From NCBI RefSeq assembly GCF_000733295.1, contig NZ_JPMI01000136.1:1-64000 (forward strand): a DNA stretch of 64,000 bases, written 5' to 3'. A program made the translations under genes and the position numbers. Source of the DNA: Archangium violaceum Cb vi76 (GTDB taxonomy: Bacteria; Myxococcota; Myxococcia; Myxococcales; Myxococcaceae). The notes beneath the pieces were generated by a model. That model saw only the letters and a list, made by a program, of their open reading frames with translations. It had not been told where the DNA came from and searched no databases. Shown one piece after another: positions 54,339-63,333 of the stretch (position 1 is its first letter; each line of letters opens with the position of its first letter).

Positions 54339-57300
54339 ATGAACGCGCGGTTGCCGTTGTCTCGAGAGCACCATTCCGCGGAGCGCCTGTCCACGAGGCA
54401 CGGACGGCAGATCAGCCACGACGTCTGGGGACTGGTGCAGCGTGGCCTGGTCTACCCGGCGCCCTACGCGTTGTTCGCGACCTTCTGGCGCAAGCCCGAG
54501 GGAACGGGCCAGCCGGTGACGCTGGACATCCTGCGGCGGCTGATGAAGGACGTCCGCGAGGAGATCCACGCGAATTACGGCAGCGCCAACACCAGCGCCA
54601 TCGTCGGGGTGGGTTTCCGGCTCTGGCAGCAGTGGTGTGCCGAGGCGGGCACCGAGCTTCCCAAGGGAATGCAGCTGTGCTTCCCGGAGGAGGGGTCCGC
54701 CTATCGCTCGTCGGTGTTCTCCCGCTCGTGTGGGACCTTCGTGGATTCGCAGGGCGATCTCTGGTTCCACATCAAGTCCGATGAGGAAAGCCATTGCGAG
54801 GGGGTCTTCGAGTTCATCCGCAAGCGGTTGGAGGAGGAGGAGCGCTGTGCGCACTCCCCGCCCGGCAGCAACCAGAAGGCGGCCACGAAGTCCACGCGTC
54901 CGGACAAGCGCGGCGGCAAGGTGCTGGGCTGCCGGTTCTCCGAGACGCTGAACAACCCCGCGGACCCTGTCTCCGTCCAGGAGCAGACCCTGGTGGGCTT
55001 CGAGGACCCGGTGCACGTCGGCGCCTCCTTCGTGGTCGCGCAGCGGTTCGTCATCAACTGGGAGCACCTGCTCAACATGAGCCCCCAGCAGATAGAGGAC
55101 CTCGTGGGGCGCACGACCGAGGACATCCTCATTCCCACGCATGACGACCGGAGCCACATCAAGAGCGCCCGCGTGCAGGACGCCCAGGGCAACACCATGC
55201 AGGTGCTGCGGCTGAGCCTCCCCTTCGGGAGGGCGCGCTCCCTGGAGAACGACGAGCTGCGCGCCAAGGGGGCGAGCCTCCGGGATGAGGAGGGGCTCTA
55301 CTTCGCGGGCTATGCCCGGAGCATCCAGGTGCTCGAGTCCATCATGAACCAGCAGATTGGCGACACGAGCGGCTTCATGAGGGACCGGCTCCTCTCCGAG
55401 ATGAGCGCCAACCTGGGAGGCTTCTACTACGTCCCCAGCCAGGCGGACCTCGGGCTGGAGCCGGTGAGGCTCAAGGGGGTGGATGAGACGGATTGGACGC
55501 GCTTCCCCGGAGTGGACTGGAGCCGGTTGGATCGGCACTTCGACATGTCCTCGCCGAACGGGTACATGCAGTACAACCACAAGAACTACCTGTTCGAGAT
55601 GTCCACGATGTCCGAGGAGGATCGCGAGAAGTACCTGCCGCCCTCCCAGCGGGTGTTGCAGCTGCTCTCCAGCACCTTCTCGCGCTGGCAGGACAACTGG
55701 TACTTCGATCGCCGCCAGGAGGAGCTCCAGCACCTGTGTGCCTACGTCGCGCGCAAGTACGGCGCGGACAAGGCCCGGGAGGTGATGGGGTTGCCCGTCG
55801 TCGAGCGCATGGGCTGGGCCATCAAGATGAGCCTCGGGGACGCCTTCGTGGACCCCGCCTATGGCTTCCGGGGACGGAAGCAGGATGCGAAGGGCAACTG
55901 GTACAACGGGGCGGACACCTACCGCATCCACCCGGCGGAGCTCATCGTGGGAGCCCTGCCCAACATTGGACTCGGACAGGGCCGCTACGTCATCGACTAC
56001 GCCCGCGAGGACGAGCGCATCGGCAACTTCTTCGCCGGGCTGAGCCATGCCTCGGGCGTGGGTCACCTCGTGCCCGGCTTCCAGCGGATGTTGGACAAGG
56101 GTCTCGGTGGCCTCGTGGCCGAGGTGAATGCCCGGCACGACTCGACGACGGACGAGAAGAAGCGCCAGTTCTACCGGGGCGTCCTGCGGGCGCTCGAGGG
56201 CGTCCAGGAGCACTGCCTGGCCTATGCGAAGCTCGCGGGCGAGTTGGCGGCCTCGATGGAGCCGGGCCGGCGGGCCGAGCGGGACAACCTGCTGGCCATC
56301 CAGGAGCGCATGAAGCGGCTGTCCAGCGCGCCTCCCAAGACGATGCTCGAGGCCGCCCAGCTCATCTTCACCATGCATGCGTGCCTGCACCTCATCGGCG
56401 AGCCCACGGCCATCGGCCGGCTCGACCAGATGCTCTTCCCCTTCTACGAGCGGGACGTGGCGAACGGGCAGCTCGACGACGAGCAGGCGCAGGAGATCAT
56501 CGACTGCTTCTGGATCAAGGTCGGCGAGAAGGTGCAGCTCAACCGCCAGTTCGTCGAGGACCACCAGCCCTACGGCAACCTCGCCATGGGCGGCATGAGC
56601 GGCAACTACCCGCAGGGCGCCGCCAACAACCAGTGGATCCAACAGGTGACCGTGGGTGGCACCGTGGCGGATGGGTCGCCGGGAGAGGGCAAGCCCGCGT
56701 ACAACAAGGTGACGCTGCTCTGCCTGCGCGCCGCCCGGCGCCTGCCGCTCAACGCGCCCTGCCTGTCCCTGCGCGTGCGCAAGGACATTCCCCCCGAGTA
56801 TCTGCACGAGGCCTCGCTCGCGCTGCTGAGCGGTGGCGCGCACCCCATCCTGCTCAGTGACGAGAAGATCATCCCGGGCCTGCAACACAGCGGAGACGGG
56901 GTGGGCAACGGCACGGGGGAGACGGCCTTCACGCCCGTGGCGGAGAAGGCGGGAGCGGTGTGGCGCAGCGAGGTGGCGCTCGAGGCCGCGCGCGACTACG
57001 CCTGCGATGGCTGCTACGAGCCGCAGCTCGTGGGCAAGAACTGGTTCACCCTGGGCGGGATGAGCTCCCTGCAGCCGCTCGAGGCCGCGCTCAACCAGGG
57101 CAAGAGCTGGACCACCGCCGGGCCCATGTACTTCCGCGGCCAGCGTGTGTCGTTCACGTCGCCGCATCCCAAGGACATCCGCACGTTCGAGCAGTTGCTG
57201 GAGCTCTTCTTCGAGCACCTGCGCTGGATGTACGCCAAGCAGGTGGACGGGCTGCTGGGCGTCTTCGGCACGATGAGCGCCGTGTGCCCCTCGCCGCTGC

Positions 57301-58262
57301 TGTCCGTGTTCGTCGACGACTGCCTCGACAAGGGATTGGACCTCTACGAGGGCGGAGCGCGGTACAACGTCGTGGCGCCCTGCTTCACGGGCTCGTCGAC
57401 GGTGATCAACTCGCTCTACGCCATCCAGAAGATGGTGTTCGATCCGGACACGGCGGTGACGTCGCTGCCGGAGCTCGTCGAGGCGCTCATCTGCGATTGG
57501 GGCTACAAGATGGATGAGCCCTTCATCAGCACGCTGGCGGGCCCGGCGCGCATCGAGGCCAAGGCCGAGCGGTACAAGAAGCTGCGGGAGGTGGCCATGG
57601 CGCTGCCCCGGTACGGCCGCGGCCACCAGGAGCTCGACCGCATGGGCGACGAGCTGCTCGCGCGCATCGCGGAGACGGGAATGCGCGTCTTCACCGAGCC
57701 GGCGGAGCCCACGGCGCAGAAGATGGTGGAGCTCGCGCGGCGGCTCGGCACGCCGGACAAGCCCTTCGGCGGCTTCCAGGTGCAGCCGGGCGTGGGCACG
57801 TTCGAGAACTACTTCGAGTTCGGCGCCATGTTCGGGGCCTCGGCGGATGGCCGGCGCCTCGGGGAGACGCTCGCCTCGGACCTGAGCCCGTCGCCGAGCT
57901 TCGCGGACCAGCCCGTGAACCACCAGGAGGCGGGCTTCCTCCAGTCGCTCGCCGGCTTCACGGGGAAGGGGGCGGATGCCTTCACGAGCGGGGCGCCCAC
58001 GGACTTCAACATCCGCGAGGACTTCTCCGCCGAGGCGCTCCAGCGGGTGCTCACGGCGTTCGCCGAGGGCCGGGGCTCCAACATCCTGACCGTGACGTGC
58101 GCCAACCCGGAGACCTTCGCGGAGGCCGCGCGAAGCCCGGAGAAGTACGACGTGCTGCGCGTGCGCATGGGTGGCTGGTCGGAGTTCTTCGTGGCCATGT
58201 ACCCGGGCCACCAGGCCCAGCACCAGCGGCGTCCGCTCAGCACTCCTGACGAGACGCGCTAG
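54339..58262 (+). CDS. DyP-type heme peroxidase fused to a pyruvate-formate-lyase-like glycyl radical enzyme
   Basis: A 1307-residue two-part protein. Residues ~20-365 match DyP/YfeX peroxidases: LVGFEDP (D223, the GxxDG Asp; Pro replaces the last Gly), SFVVAQRFV, RSHIKSARV (H273, likely heme ligand), VLRLSLPFG (R291), EEGLYF and FYYVPS. Residues ~440-1307 are a glycyl radical enzyme: ACDGCYEP holds the thiyl Cys (C892; C889 beside it), and RVRMGGWSEFF near the C-terminus aligns with RVxGYS, with G1279 as the radical glycine. Typical members of the second family are ~800 residues. No activating radical-SAM gene adjoins. GGGGGA stands 9 bases before the ATG. Substrate unknown. The fusion appears intact in one frame. 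Confidence 0.8.
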   Translation: MNARLPLSREHHSAERLSTRHGRQISHDVWGLVQRGLVYPAPYALFATFWRKPEGTGQPVTLDILRRLMKDVREEIHANYGSANTSAIVGVGFRLWQQWCAEAGTELPKGMQLCFPEEGSAYRSSVFSRSCGTFVDSQGDLWFHIKSDEESHCEGVFEFIRKRLEEEERCAHSPPGSNQKAATKSTRPDKRGGKVLGCRFSETLNNPADPVSVQEQTLVGFEDPVHVGASFVVAQRFVINWEHLLNMSPQQIEDLVGRTTEDILIPTHDDRSHIKSARVQDAQGNTMQVLRLSLPFGRARSLENDELRAKGASLRDEEGLYFAGYARSIQVLESIMNQQIGDTSGFMRDRLLSEMSANLGGFYYVPSQADLGLEPVRLKGVDETDWTRFPGVDWSRLDRHFDMSSPNGYMQYNHKNYLFEMSTMSEEDREKYLPPSQRVLQLLSSTFSRWQDNWYFDRRQEELQHLCAYVARKYGADKAREVMGLPVVERMGWAIKMSLGDAFVDPAYGFRGRKQDAKGNWYNGADTYRIHPAELIVGALPNIGLGQGRYVIDYAREDERIGNFFAGLSHASGVGHLVPGFQRMLDKGLGGLVAEVNARHDSTTDEKKRQFYRGVLRALEGVQEHCLAYAKLAGELAASMEPGRRAERDNLLAIQERMKRLSSAPPKTMLEAAQLIFTMHACLHLIGEPTAIGRLDQMLFPFYERDVANGQLDDEQAQEIIDCFWIKVGEKVQLNRQFVEDHQPYGNLAMGGMSGNYPQGAANNQWIQQVTVGGTVADGSPGEGKPAYNKVTLLCLRAARRLPLNAPCLSLRVRKDIPPEYLHEASLALLSGGAHPILLSDEKIIPGLQHSGDGVGNGTGETAFTPVAEKAGAVWRSEVALEAARDYACDGCYEPQLVGKNWFTLGGMSSLQPLEAALNQGKSWTTAGPMYFRGQRVSFTSPHPKDIRTFEQLLELFFEHLRWMYAKQVDGLLGVFGTMSAVCPSPLLSVFVDDCLDKGLDLYEGGARYNVVAPCFTGSSTVINSLYAIQKMVFDPDTAVTSLPELVEALICDWGYKMDEPFISTLAGPARIEAKAERYKKLREVAMALPRYGRGHQELDRMGDELLARIAETGMRVFTEPAEPTAQKMVELARRLGTPDKPFGGFQVQPGVGTFENYFEFGAMFGASADGRRLGETLASDLSPSPSFADQPVNHQEAGFLQSLAGFTGKGADAFTSGAPTDFNIREDFSAEALQRVLTAFAEGRGSNILTVTCANPETFAEAARSPEKYDVLRVRMGGWSEFFVAMYPGHQAQHQRRPLSTPDETR

Positions 58263-58284
58263 GCCAGCCGAAGTAGGTCCGTTC

Positions 58285-58322
58285 AGGGGTCTCTCCTCAG
58301 CTCGAAAGCAGGAGGGACCCCT
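58285..58322. terminator. Bidirectional hairpin terminator candidate
   Basis: AGGGGTC-t-CTCCT pairs with AGGAG-g-GACCCCT around a 12-base loop, a 13-bp stem with one G-U pair, located 23 bases after the stop of the fusion gene and between convergent genes. There is no strong T tract, so rho-independent termination is only likely. Confidence 0.55.
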
Positions 58323-58341
58323 CCGGGCCCGGTCTCGCCAG

Positions 58342-58364
58342 ACTTGTCCAACAGTTGGACAAGT
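58342..58364. repeat. Palindromic repeat, variant copy
   Basis: ACTTGTCCAAC-a-GTTGGACAAGT, with 11-bp arms around one base, resembles the 27-bp core at 1526 and 58480 in sequence (TGGTCC/GTCCAAC). Weak GC-rich outer arms (ccgggc and gcccgg) flank it, as in the other copies. Confidence 0.65.
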
Positions 58365-58460
58365 TCGTGAAGTGCGCGCCCGGAAGGCGGACTCACTCAC
58401 CCCTGAAAGGACTTTGTTCCGATGGCTTGGGCCAGGAGAGAAGTCCTGTCTGGAGGGAGG

Positions 58461-58525
58461 CTCCGGCCGCGATGGCGAGCAACTGGTCCGACTGTTGGAC
58501 CAGTTGGTACGCCGCGCGGCCGGAG
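58461..58525. repeat. Compound palindrome (outer and inner stems), copy 2
   Basis: The outer arms CTCCGGCCGCG (58461-58471) and CGCGGCCGGAG (58515-58525) pair exactly. Eight bases in from each lie the inner arms CAACTGGTCC and GGACCAGTTG around a 7-base loop (58480-58506). The whole 65-bp element is symmetrical. The 27-bp core is identical to that at 1526-1552. Confidence 0.75.
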
Positions 58526-58587
58526 GGCACTCCACGCGTTCCTACGAAACACTCCCCGCGCTCGGGAGGAGTGCCCACGTTCACGCC

Positions 58588-59868
58588 TCAGGACAGCGCG
58601 GGCTCGGTGGACGGCTTGGGAGCGGGAGCGGGCTGCTCGCGGATGCCGGCCAGCACGAGCGTCGCGGCGACGACGAGGGCGCCGAGCATGAAGTGGAAGC
58701 CGGTGGCGTAGTCATTGCCGTTCCACTCGATGACCTTGCCGATGAGGATGTTGGTGAGGAAGCCGCCGATCTGCCCGCCGGTGTTGATGAATCCGGAGCC
58801 CGAGCCCATGAGCTTGGGCGGGACGAGAATCATGGGGAGGGTCCAGATGGCGCCGGCGGCCATGAAGAGGAGGAAGCCGGCGATGCACTGGGCGATCATG
58901 TACGGGACGGGGTCGTTGATCTGCGTGAAGAGGTAGAGGCAGACACCGCCGAGGGCCTGGCAGCCGAAGACGAGGTACTTGCGGCGGCCGCGGAACCAGC
59001 GGTCGGACACGTAGCCGGCGAGCGTGCAGCCGATGCCACCGAAGAGGAACGGCAGGGCGCCGAGCAGGCCCGTCTTGGTGAGGGAGAGCTTCTTCACCTC
59101 GAGCAGGTACGTGGGCAGCCAGTTGAGCCAGCCGTACATGGTGAGGTTGTAGATGAGGGCGACGAAGAAGAGGACCCAGATGGCGGGGGAGCTGAGCAGC
59201 TGGCCGAAGCTGGCCTTCTCCAGGGTCTGCTCGGCGTTGGCGGCCTGGGAGTGGCTGTCGCGCTCGAACTCCTCGAGCTCCTCGCGGGAGACCTTCGGGT
59301 TGTCCTGGATGGAATTGGTGATGTAGAGCCAGGCGGCCAGCAGGCAGAGGACGCCGGCGCCGCCGAGGGCGAAGAAGCTGCCGCGCCAGCCGAGGATGGG
59401 GAGGAACCAGGCGAGCAGCAGGGAGGAGATGGCGGGTCCGAACGCCACGGACGAGAGGATGATGGCGTTGGCGGTGCCGCGGTTCTTCTTGGTGTACCAG
59501 TTGCCGATGACCTTCCAGACGGCGGCGGGGAAGATGCCCTCACCGATGCCGAAGAGGAAGCGCACGGCGAGCATGCTGGCGAGGCCGCCGACGACGCCGG
59601 TGAGGGCGGTGAAGACGGACCACCAGGCGAGCGCGAAGAGGATGACCTTCCGGGGCCCGATGCGGTCGGCGAGCATGCCGCCGGGAATCTGGAAGAGGGC
59701 GTAGCCGAGGAAGAAGGCGCTGAGGATCCACCCGATGCGCTCTGGCCCGACGTTGAGCTCCGTGCGGATGAACGGGATGGTCATGTTGATGGCCATCCGG
59801 TCCAGCCAGGCCACGAGGTAGCACAGGAGCACCGCGAGCCCGACCTTGTAGCTGGTCTTGAAAGTCAT
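58588..59868 (-). CDS. MFS transporter, anion:cation symporter-like
   Basis: 426 residues with about 12 membrane helices. The first segment carries YLVAWLDRMAINMTIPFIRTEL, the signature of the anion:cation symporter (GudP/ExuT/phthalate) branch, and the loop GGMLADRIGPRKV is the conserved MFS motif A. A second half opens with LPTYLLEVKKLSLTKTGLL. The ATG at 59868 is chosen because upstream residues are not hydrophobic. Members move organic acids such as glucarate, hexuronates or phthalate with protons; the substrate cannot be read. It is convergent with the DyP fusion and lies downstream of the alpha/beta hydrolase gene. Confidence 0.9.
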   Translation of the reverse strand: MTFKTSYKVGLAVLLCYLVAWLDRMAINMTIPFIRTELNVGPERIGWILSAFFLGYALFQIPGGMLADRIGPRKVILFALAWWSVFTALTGVVGGLASMLAVRFLFGIGEGIFPAAVWKVIGNWYTKKNRGTANAIILSSVAFGPAISSLLLAWFLPILGWRGSFFALGGAGVLCLLAAWLYITNSIQDNPKVSREELEEFERDSHSQAANAEQTLEKASFGQLLSSPAIWVLFFVALIYNLTMYGWLNWLPTYLLEVKKLSLTKTGLLGALPFLFGGIGCTLAGYVSDRWFRGRRKYLVFGCQALGGVCLYLFTQINDPVPYMIAQCIAGFLLFMAAGAIWTLPMILVPPKLMGSGSGFINTGGQIGGFLTNILIGKVIEWNGNDYATGFHFMLGALVVAATLVLAGIREQPAPAPKPSTEPALS

Positions 59869-59973
59869 GGAGCGGGAGCATATCCGCCCGGTTCGCTGAC
59901 AGGTAGGCGCTCCGAGGAGATGACGCGGCGTATTGGGGGCCGGCACCGCGGGTGGGGGAGGGCGGCCGGGCCG

Positions 59974-60879
59974 CTACTCCGCGCGAAGCGAGCGCAGGAA
60001 CTGCTTCACATCATCGACGAAGCGTTGGGGCAGCTCGACGTGGGGGGCATGGCCGGTCTCCGTGTAGAGCACGAGGGAGGCGCCAGGCAGGGCCTGGGCG
60101 AGGGCCTGCTGCTCGGCGACGGAGAAGAACCCATCACGGTCGCCGCCGACGACGAGAGTGGGGACGGAGATGTCGCGGAGACGGGCGGAGTGGTCCTCGG
60201 CGATGAGGCCGTCGAGTGCGGCCTTCCAGACGCGAGCGGGGACCTTGAGGCTCTCGGAGACGGCGGTGTCGAGGAAGGAGGGGGGAATGGGGCGGTAGAA
60301 GGTGCCGGCCTGGAATTCGCGGACGAAGGCGGGGTCGATGGGCTCGGAGAGGGTGTCCACGACGGACTTCAGCTCGGCGGCGACGGCGTTGTCATGGACG
60401 GTGGGGGCCGAGCCGATGAGGACGAGGGCCTGGACGCGCTGGGGGTGCTCGAGGGCGACCTGCTGGGCGATGAAGCTGCCCATGGAGTGGCCGACGAGGA
60501 CGGCGCGCTGGATGCCCTGGGAGTCGAGGAAGGCGGCGACATCGGAGGCGAAGTCGGATGGGGAGTAGCAGCAGTCGGGGCGGGAGGAGTCCCCATGGCC
60601 GCGCTGGTCGAGCGCGTAGACGTGGAAGTTCCTGGGGAGGAGGGGGAGGACGCGCTCGAAGGAGAGATACGAGTCGGTGTAGCCGTGGAGGAGGACGAGG
60701 ACGGGATCGTCGTGACGGCCCTGCTCGACGTAGTGCATGCGGACGCCGGTGGAGAGCTGGACGGAGGCGTGGCGGAAGGAAGAAGCGGCCTCGGAAGCGA
60801 GCGCGGGGGTCTGGCTGGCACGAGCACCGCAGGCGAGCAGGGCCGTGGAGACGATCATCAGGACGACATGAATCTTCAT
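59974..60879 (-). CDS. Alpha/beta hydrolase lipoprotein
   Basis: 301 residues. The signal peptide MKIHVVLMIVSTALLAC ends in a lipobox (Cys 17). The hydrolase core has LLHGYTD, the nucleophile elbow VGHSMGSF, GGDRDGF and ETGHAPHVE, giving a complete Ser-Asp-His triad. It is an envelope esterase, lipase or lactonase-type enzyme with undetermined substrate. It is divergent from the FAD enzyme, with a dispersed hairpin repeat between the starts. Confidence 0.9.
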   Translation of the reverse strand: MKIHVVLMIVSTALLACGARASQTPALASEAASSFRHASVQLSTGVRMHYVEQGRHDDPVLVLLHGYTDSYLSFERVLPLLPRNFHVYALDQRGHGDSSRPDCCYSPSDFASDVAAFLDSQGIQRAVLVGHSMGSFIAQQVALEHPQRVQALVLIGSAPTVHDNAVAAELKSVVDTLSEPIDPAFVREFQAGTFYRPIPPSFLDTAVSESLKVPARVWKAALDGLIAEDHSARLRDISVPTLVVGGDRDGFFSVAEQQALAQALPGASLVLYTETGHAPHVELPQRFVDDVKQFLRSLRAE

Positions 60880-60893
60880 GGGTTCCTCAACTC

Positions 60894-60960
60894 ATCTCCC
60901 TCTCCCCTCGGGAGAGGGTTGGGGTGAGGGTATCTCGGGTCCCGGAATCCCCCCGTGTAA
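60894..60960. repeat. Hairpin repeat element, copy 4
   Basis: CTCTCCCCTC-gGGAGAGGG followed by ttGGGGTGAGGG, then a tract ending gtgtaa. It lies in the divergent intergenic region, so it is not placed as a terminator here. The terminal tract matches copy 5 (63269) better than copies 2 and 3. Confidence 0.7.
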
Positions 60961-61029
60961 CCTTTTCGAGCCCCCCGTCGTGGTCCCTGTGAGGCCGAGA
61001 GAAATCGGCTCGGAAACAGGGAGCGGACG

Positions 61030-62313
61030 ATGAAGAAGAAGACGGACGTGGTGGTGGTGGGAGGGGGGCTGGGCGGGCTGGCGGTGGCCGTGCTGCTGGC
61101 GCGAGGGGGGAAGAAGGTGACGCTGCTGGAGAAGTCGAAGCACCTGGGGGGCCGGGCGCACACGACGGAGGTGGAGGGCTACCACTTCAACCTGGGGCCA
61201 CACGCGCTGTACCTGGGAGGAGCGGCGGGGCGGGTGCTGGGGAAGCTGGGAGTGCCGCTGCCGGGAAGGAGCCCGGGGGAGGGCAGCTTCGCGCTGAGAG
61301 GGAATCGGCTGCACGCGATGCCGGCGGGAGCGGTGTCGTTGCTGATGACGGATCTGCTGGGAGCGGCGGGCAAGCTGGAGTTCGGGCGGGTGATGACGGG
61401 CCTGCTGAAGACGGAGGCCGGGGAGCTGGAGGGCCGGAGCGTGAGCGGGTGGCTGGACGAGCACGTGACGAGGGCGGAGGTGCGCGAGGTGATGGAGGCC
61501 TTCTTCCGGGTGTCGACGTACTGCGCGGACACGAGCGCGATGGCGGCGGACGTGGCGGTGGAGCAGTTCCAGCTGGCGAGGAAGGGGGTGCGCTACCTCG
61601 ACGGAGGCTGGAGCGGGCTGGTGCGAGCGCTGGCGGGGATGGCGGGGGAGGCGGGAGTGGAGGTGGTGGGCTCGGCGAAGGTGGAGTCGGTGGTGAGGGA
61701 AGCGGGAGGGATACAGGACCGGGTGCGAGGCGTGCGGCTGGCGGACGGAACGGAATACGAGGCGGAGGCGGTGGTGGTGGCGGGAGGGCCGAGGGACGTG
61801 GCGGCGCTGTTGCCGGGGGACGAGGTGGTGGCGGGGTGGGCGGCGGAGGCGAAGCCGGTGAAGGCGGCGACGCTGGACGTGGGGCTGTCGAAGCTGCCGA
61901 AGCCGAGGGCGCTGTTCGCGTTGGGGACGGACCGGCCGTGGTACGTGTCGGTGCACTCGGCGTTCGCGAAGCTGGCGCCGGAGGGGGGCGCGATGGTGCA
62001 CGTGGCGAAGTACCTCGGGGGCGCGGAGGACTCGGCGGACGAGGCGGAGCTGGAGGGGGTGCTGGACGTGCTGCAGCCGGGGTGGAGGGCGCACGTGGTG
62101 ACGAAGCGCTGCCTGCCGGGGCTGACGGTGATGAACGCGCTGCCGACGAGGAGCCTGGAGAAGAGGCCGGGGCCGCGGGTGGATCACGTGCGAGGGCTGT
62201 ACGTGGTGGGGGACTGGGTGGGGCGGGAGGGGCTGCTGGTGGACGCGTCGTTGGCGAGCGCGGAGACGGTGTCACGGCTGCTGGGCACGGAGGCGGGAGC
62301 GCGAGCGGCATGA
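61030..62313 (+). CDS. FAD-dependent amine-oxidase/phytoene-desaturase-like oxidoreductase
   Basis: 427 residues. The FAD-binding start is VVVVGGGLGGLAVAVLLARGGKKV followed by LLEKSKHLGGRAHT, the GG-doublet of the CrtI/monoamine-oxidase family. GPHALYLGG, YLDGGWSGLVRAL and the C-terminal GLYVVGDWVGREGLLVDASLASAE complete the pattern. It could desaturate or oxidise a lipid-like or carotenoid-like substrate; no carotenoid genes are nearby. GC is very high with strongly G-rich codons. The stop overlaps the sigma factor start by four bases (ATGA), so the two are translationally coupled. Confidence 0.88.
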   Translation: MKKKTDVVVVGGGLGGLAVAVLLARGGKKVTLLEKSKHLGGRAHTTEVEGYHFNLGPHALYLGGAAGRVLGKLGVPLPGRSPGEGSFALRGNRLHAMPAGAVSLLMTDLLGAAGKLEFGRVMTGLLKTEAGELEGRSVSGWLDEHVTRAEVREVMEAFFRVSTYCADTSAMAADVAVEQFQLARKGVRYLDGGWSGLVRALAGMAGEAGVEVVGSAKVESVVREAGGIQDRVRGVRLADGTEYEAEAVVVAGGPRDVAALLPGDEVVAGWAAEAKPVKAATLDVGLSKLPKPRALFALGTDRPWYVSVHSAFAKLAPEGGAMVHVAKYLGGAEDSADEAELEGVLDVLQPGWRAHVVTKRCLPGLTVMNALPTRSLEKRPGPRVDHVRGLYVVGDWVGREGLLVDASLASAETVSRLLGTEAGARAA

Positions 62314-63245
62314 AGCAGACGGCACACGAGGCGCTGGAGCGTGCGGCGCGGGAGCACGAGAAGTTCCTCTGGGGCCTGTGCTACCGGATGACGGGGGTGT
62401 CGGCGGACGCGGACGAGCTGGTGCAGGAGACGTACGCGAGGGCGCTGACCGCTCCGCCGGGGAGGCTGGAGGAGGTGCGCCCGTGGCTGACGCGGGTGGC
62501 GATGAACCTGGCGAGGGACAGGCTGAGGAGGAGGAAGCGGGAGGGGTACGTGGGCCCGTGGCTGCCCTCGCCGGTGGAGACGGGGGAGGAGGCGGTGGCG
62601 GCGGTGGAGGCGGAGTTGCCGGGGGGAGGGACGACGGAGGGCCGCTACGAGCTATTGGAGAGCGTGTCGTACGCGTTCCTGCTGGCGTTGGAGGCGCTGA
62701 CGCCGAGACAGCGGGCGGTGCTGTTGCTGAGGGACGTGTTCGACTACTCGGGGCGGGAGGTGGGGGAGTGCCTGGGGATGAGCGAGACGAACGTGAAGGT
62801 GACGCACCACCGGGCGAGGCAGGCGATGGCGAGCTACGACCGGGCGAGGTGCCTGCCGACGAAGGCGTTGCAGGAGCGGACGAGGGAGGTGCTGGTGGGC
62901 TTCCTGGGGGCGCTGGCGTCTGGGGACGTGGAGGCGGCGGAGGCGTTGCTGGCGGAGCCGGTGAGGGCGCTATCGGACGGGGCGGGCGAGACGTACGCGG
63001 CGCGGTTGCCGGTGGTGGGGCTGAAGAGGGTGTCGCTCTTCTACCGGCGGGTGCAGGAGATGCGAGGAGCGCCGGACGTGGTGGAGCTGAGGATGTTCAA
63101 CGGCCTGCCGGCGGTGGTGGCCGAGTGGAGGCACGGTCCGCCGCGATTGCCGACGCGGATGGTCATCCGGGTGGAGCTCGACGCGGAGGGAAGAATCGCG
63201 GAGGTGCACTCGGTGCTGGCGAGCCGCAAGCTGGAGGGCCTATAG
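62310..63245 (+). CDS. ECF RNA polymerase sigma factor with C-terminal SnoaL-like extension (ECF41/SigJ type)
   Basis: 311 residues. Region 2 (FLWGLCYRMTGVSADADELVQETYARAL) and region 4 (TPRQRAVLLLRDVFDYSGREVGECLGMSETNVKVTHHRARQAM) are clear. The linker WLPSPV and a ~110-residue C-terminal domain (VGFLGALASGDVEAAEALLAEPVRALSDG) match the SigJ/ECF41 group, where that domain, rather than a separate anti-sigma, regulates activity. It is coupled to the upstream FAD enzyme, an arrangement seen for ECF41 factors, which often neighbour an oxidoreductase or carboxymuconolactone-decarboxylase-type gene. Two hairpin repeats follow it. Confidence 0.92.
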   Translation: MKQTAHEALERAAREHEKFLWGLCYRMTGVSADADELVQETYARALTAPPGRLEEVRPWLTRVAMNLARDRLRRRKREGYVGPWLPSPVETGEEAVAAVEAELPGGGTTEGRYELLESVSYAFLLALEALTPRQRAVLLLRDVFDYSGREVGECLGMSETNVKVTHHRARQAMASYDRARCLPTKALQERTREVLVGFLGALASGDVEAAEALLAEPVRALSDGAGETYAARLPVVGLKRVSLFYRRVQEMRGAPDVVELRMFNGLPAVVAEWRHGPPRLPTRMVIRVELDAEGRIAEVHSVLASRKLEGL

Positions 63246-63268
63246 AAAGAAACCCACTGCGCCCAATC

Positions 63269-63332
63269 ACCCCTCGCCCCCCGGGAGAGGGACGGGGTGA
63301 GGGTATCCGGGCCGCGAGTTGAGCCCGTGTAA
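63269..63332. repeat. Hairpin repeat element, copy 5
   Basis: CCCCTCGCCCC-ccGGGAGAGGG, GGGGTGAGGG and a tail ending cccgtgtaa form the element. It lies 23 bases after the sigma factor stop, between it and the convergent lgt gene, where a terminator function is plausible. Confidence 0.7.
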
Positions 63333-63333
63333 A

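Larger units (their letters stand above)
58263..58587. other. Non-coding region between convergent genes, packed with palindromes
   Basis: The 325 bases hold the terminator-like hairpin at 58285-58322, the variant palindrome at 58342-58364, and the compound palindrome at 58461-58525. No convincing reading frame is present; long frames here are shadows of the neighbouring genes. Confidence 0.75.

Noticed and set aside
54339-55430. DyP domain as an encapsulin cargo protein
   Set aside because: No encapsulin shell gene nearby, and the peroxidase has no free C-terminal targeting tail because it continues into the glycyl radical half.
54297-58535. A 1412-codon open frame on the minus strand opposite the DyP-glycyl radical gene
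   Set aside because: Composition is His/Arg/Leu-rich without motifs; the plus-strand frame carries both catalytic domains.
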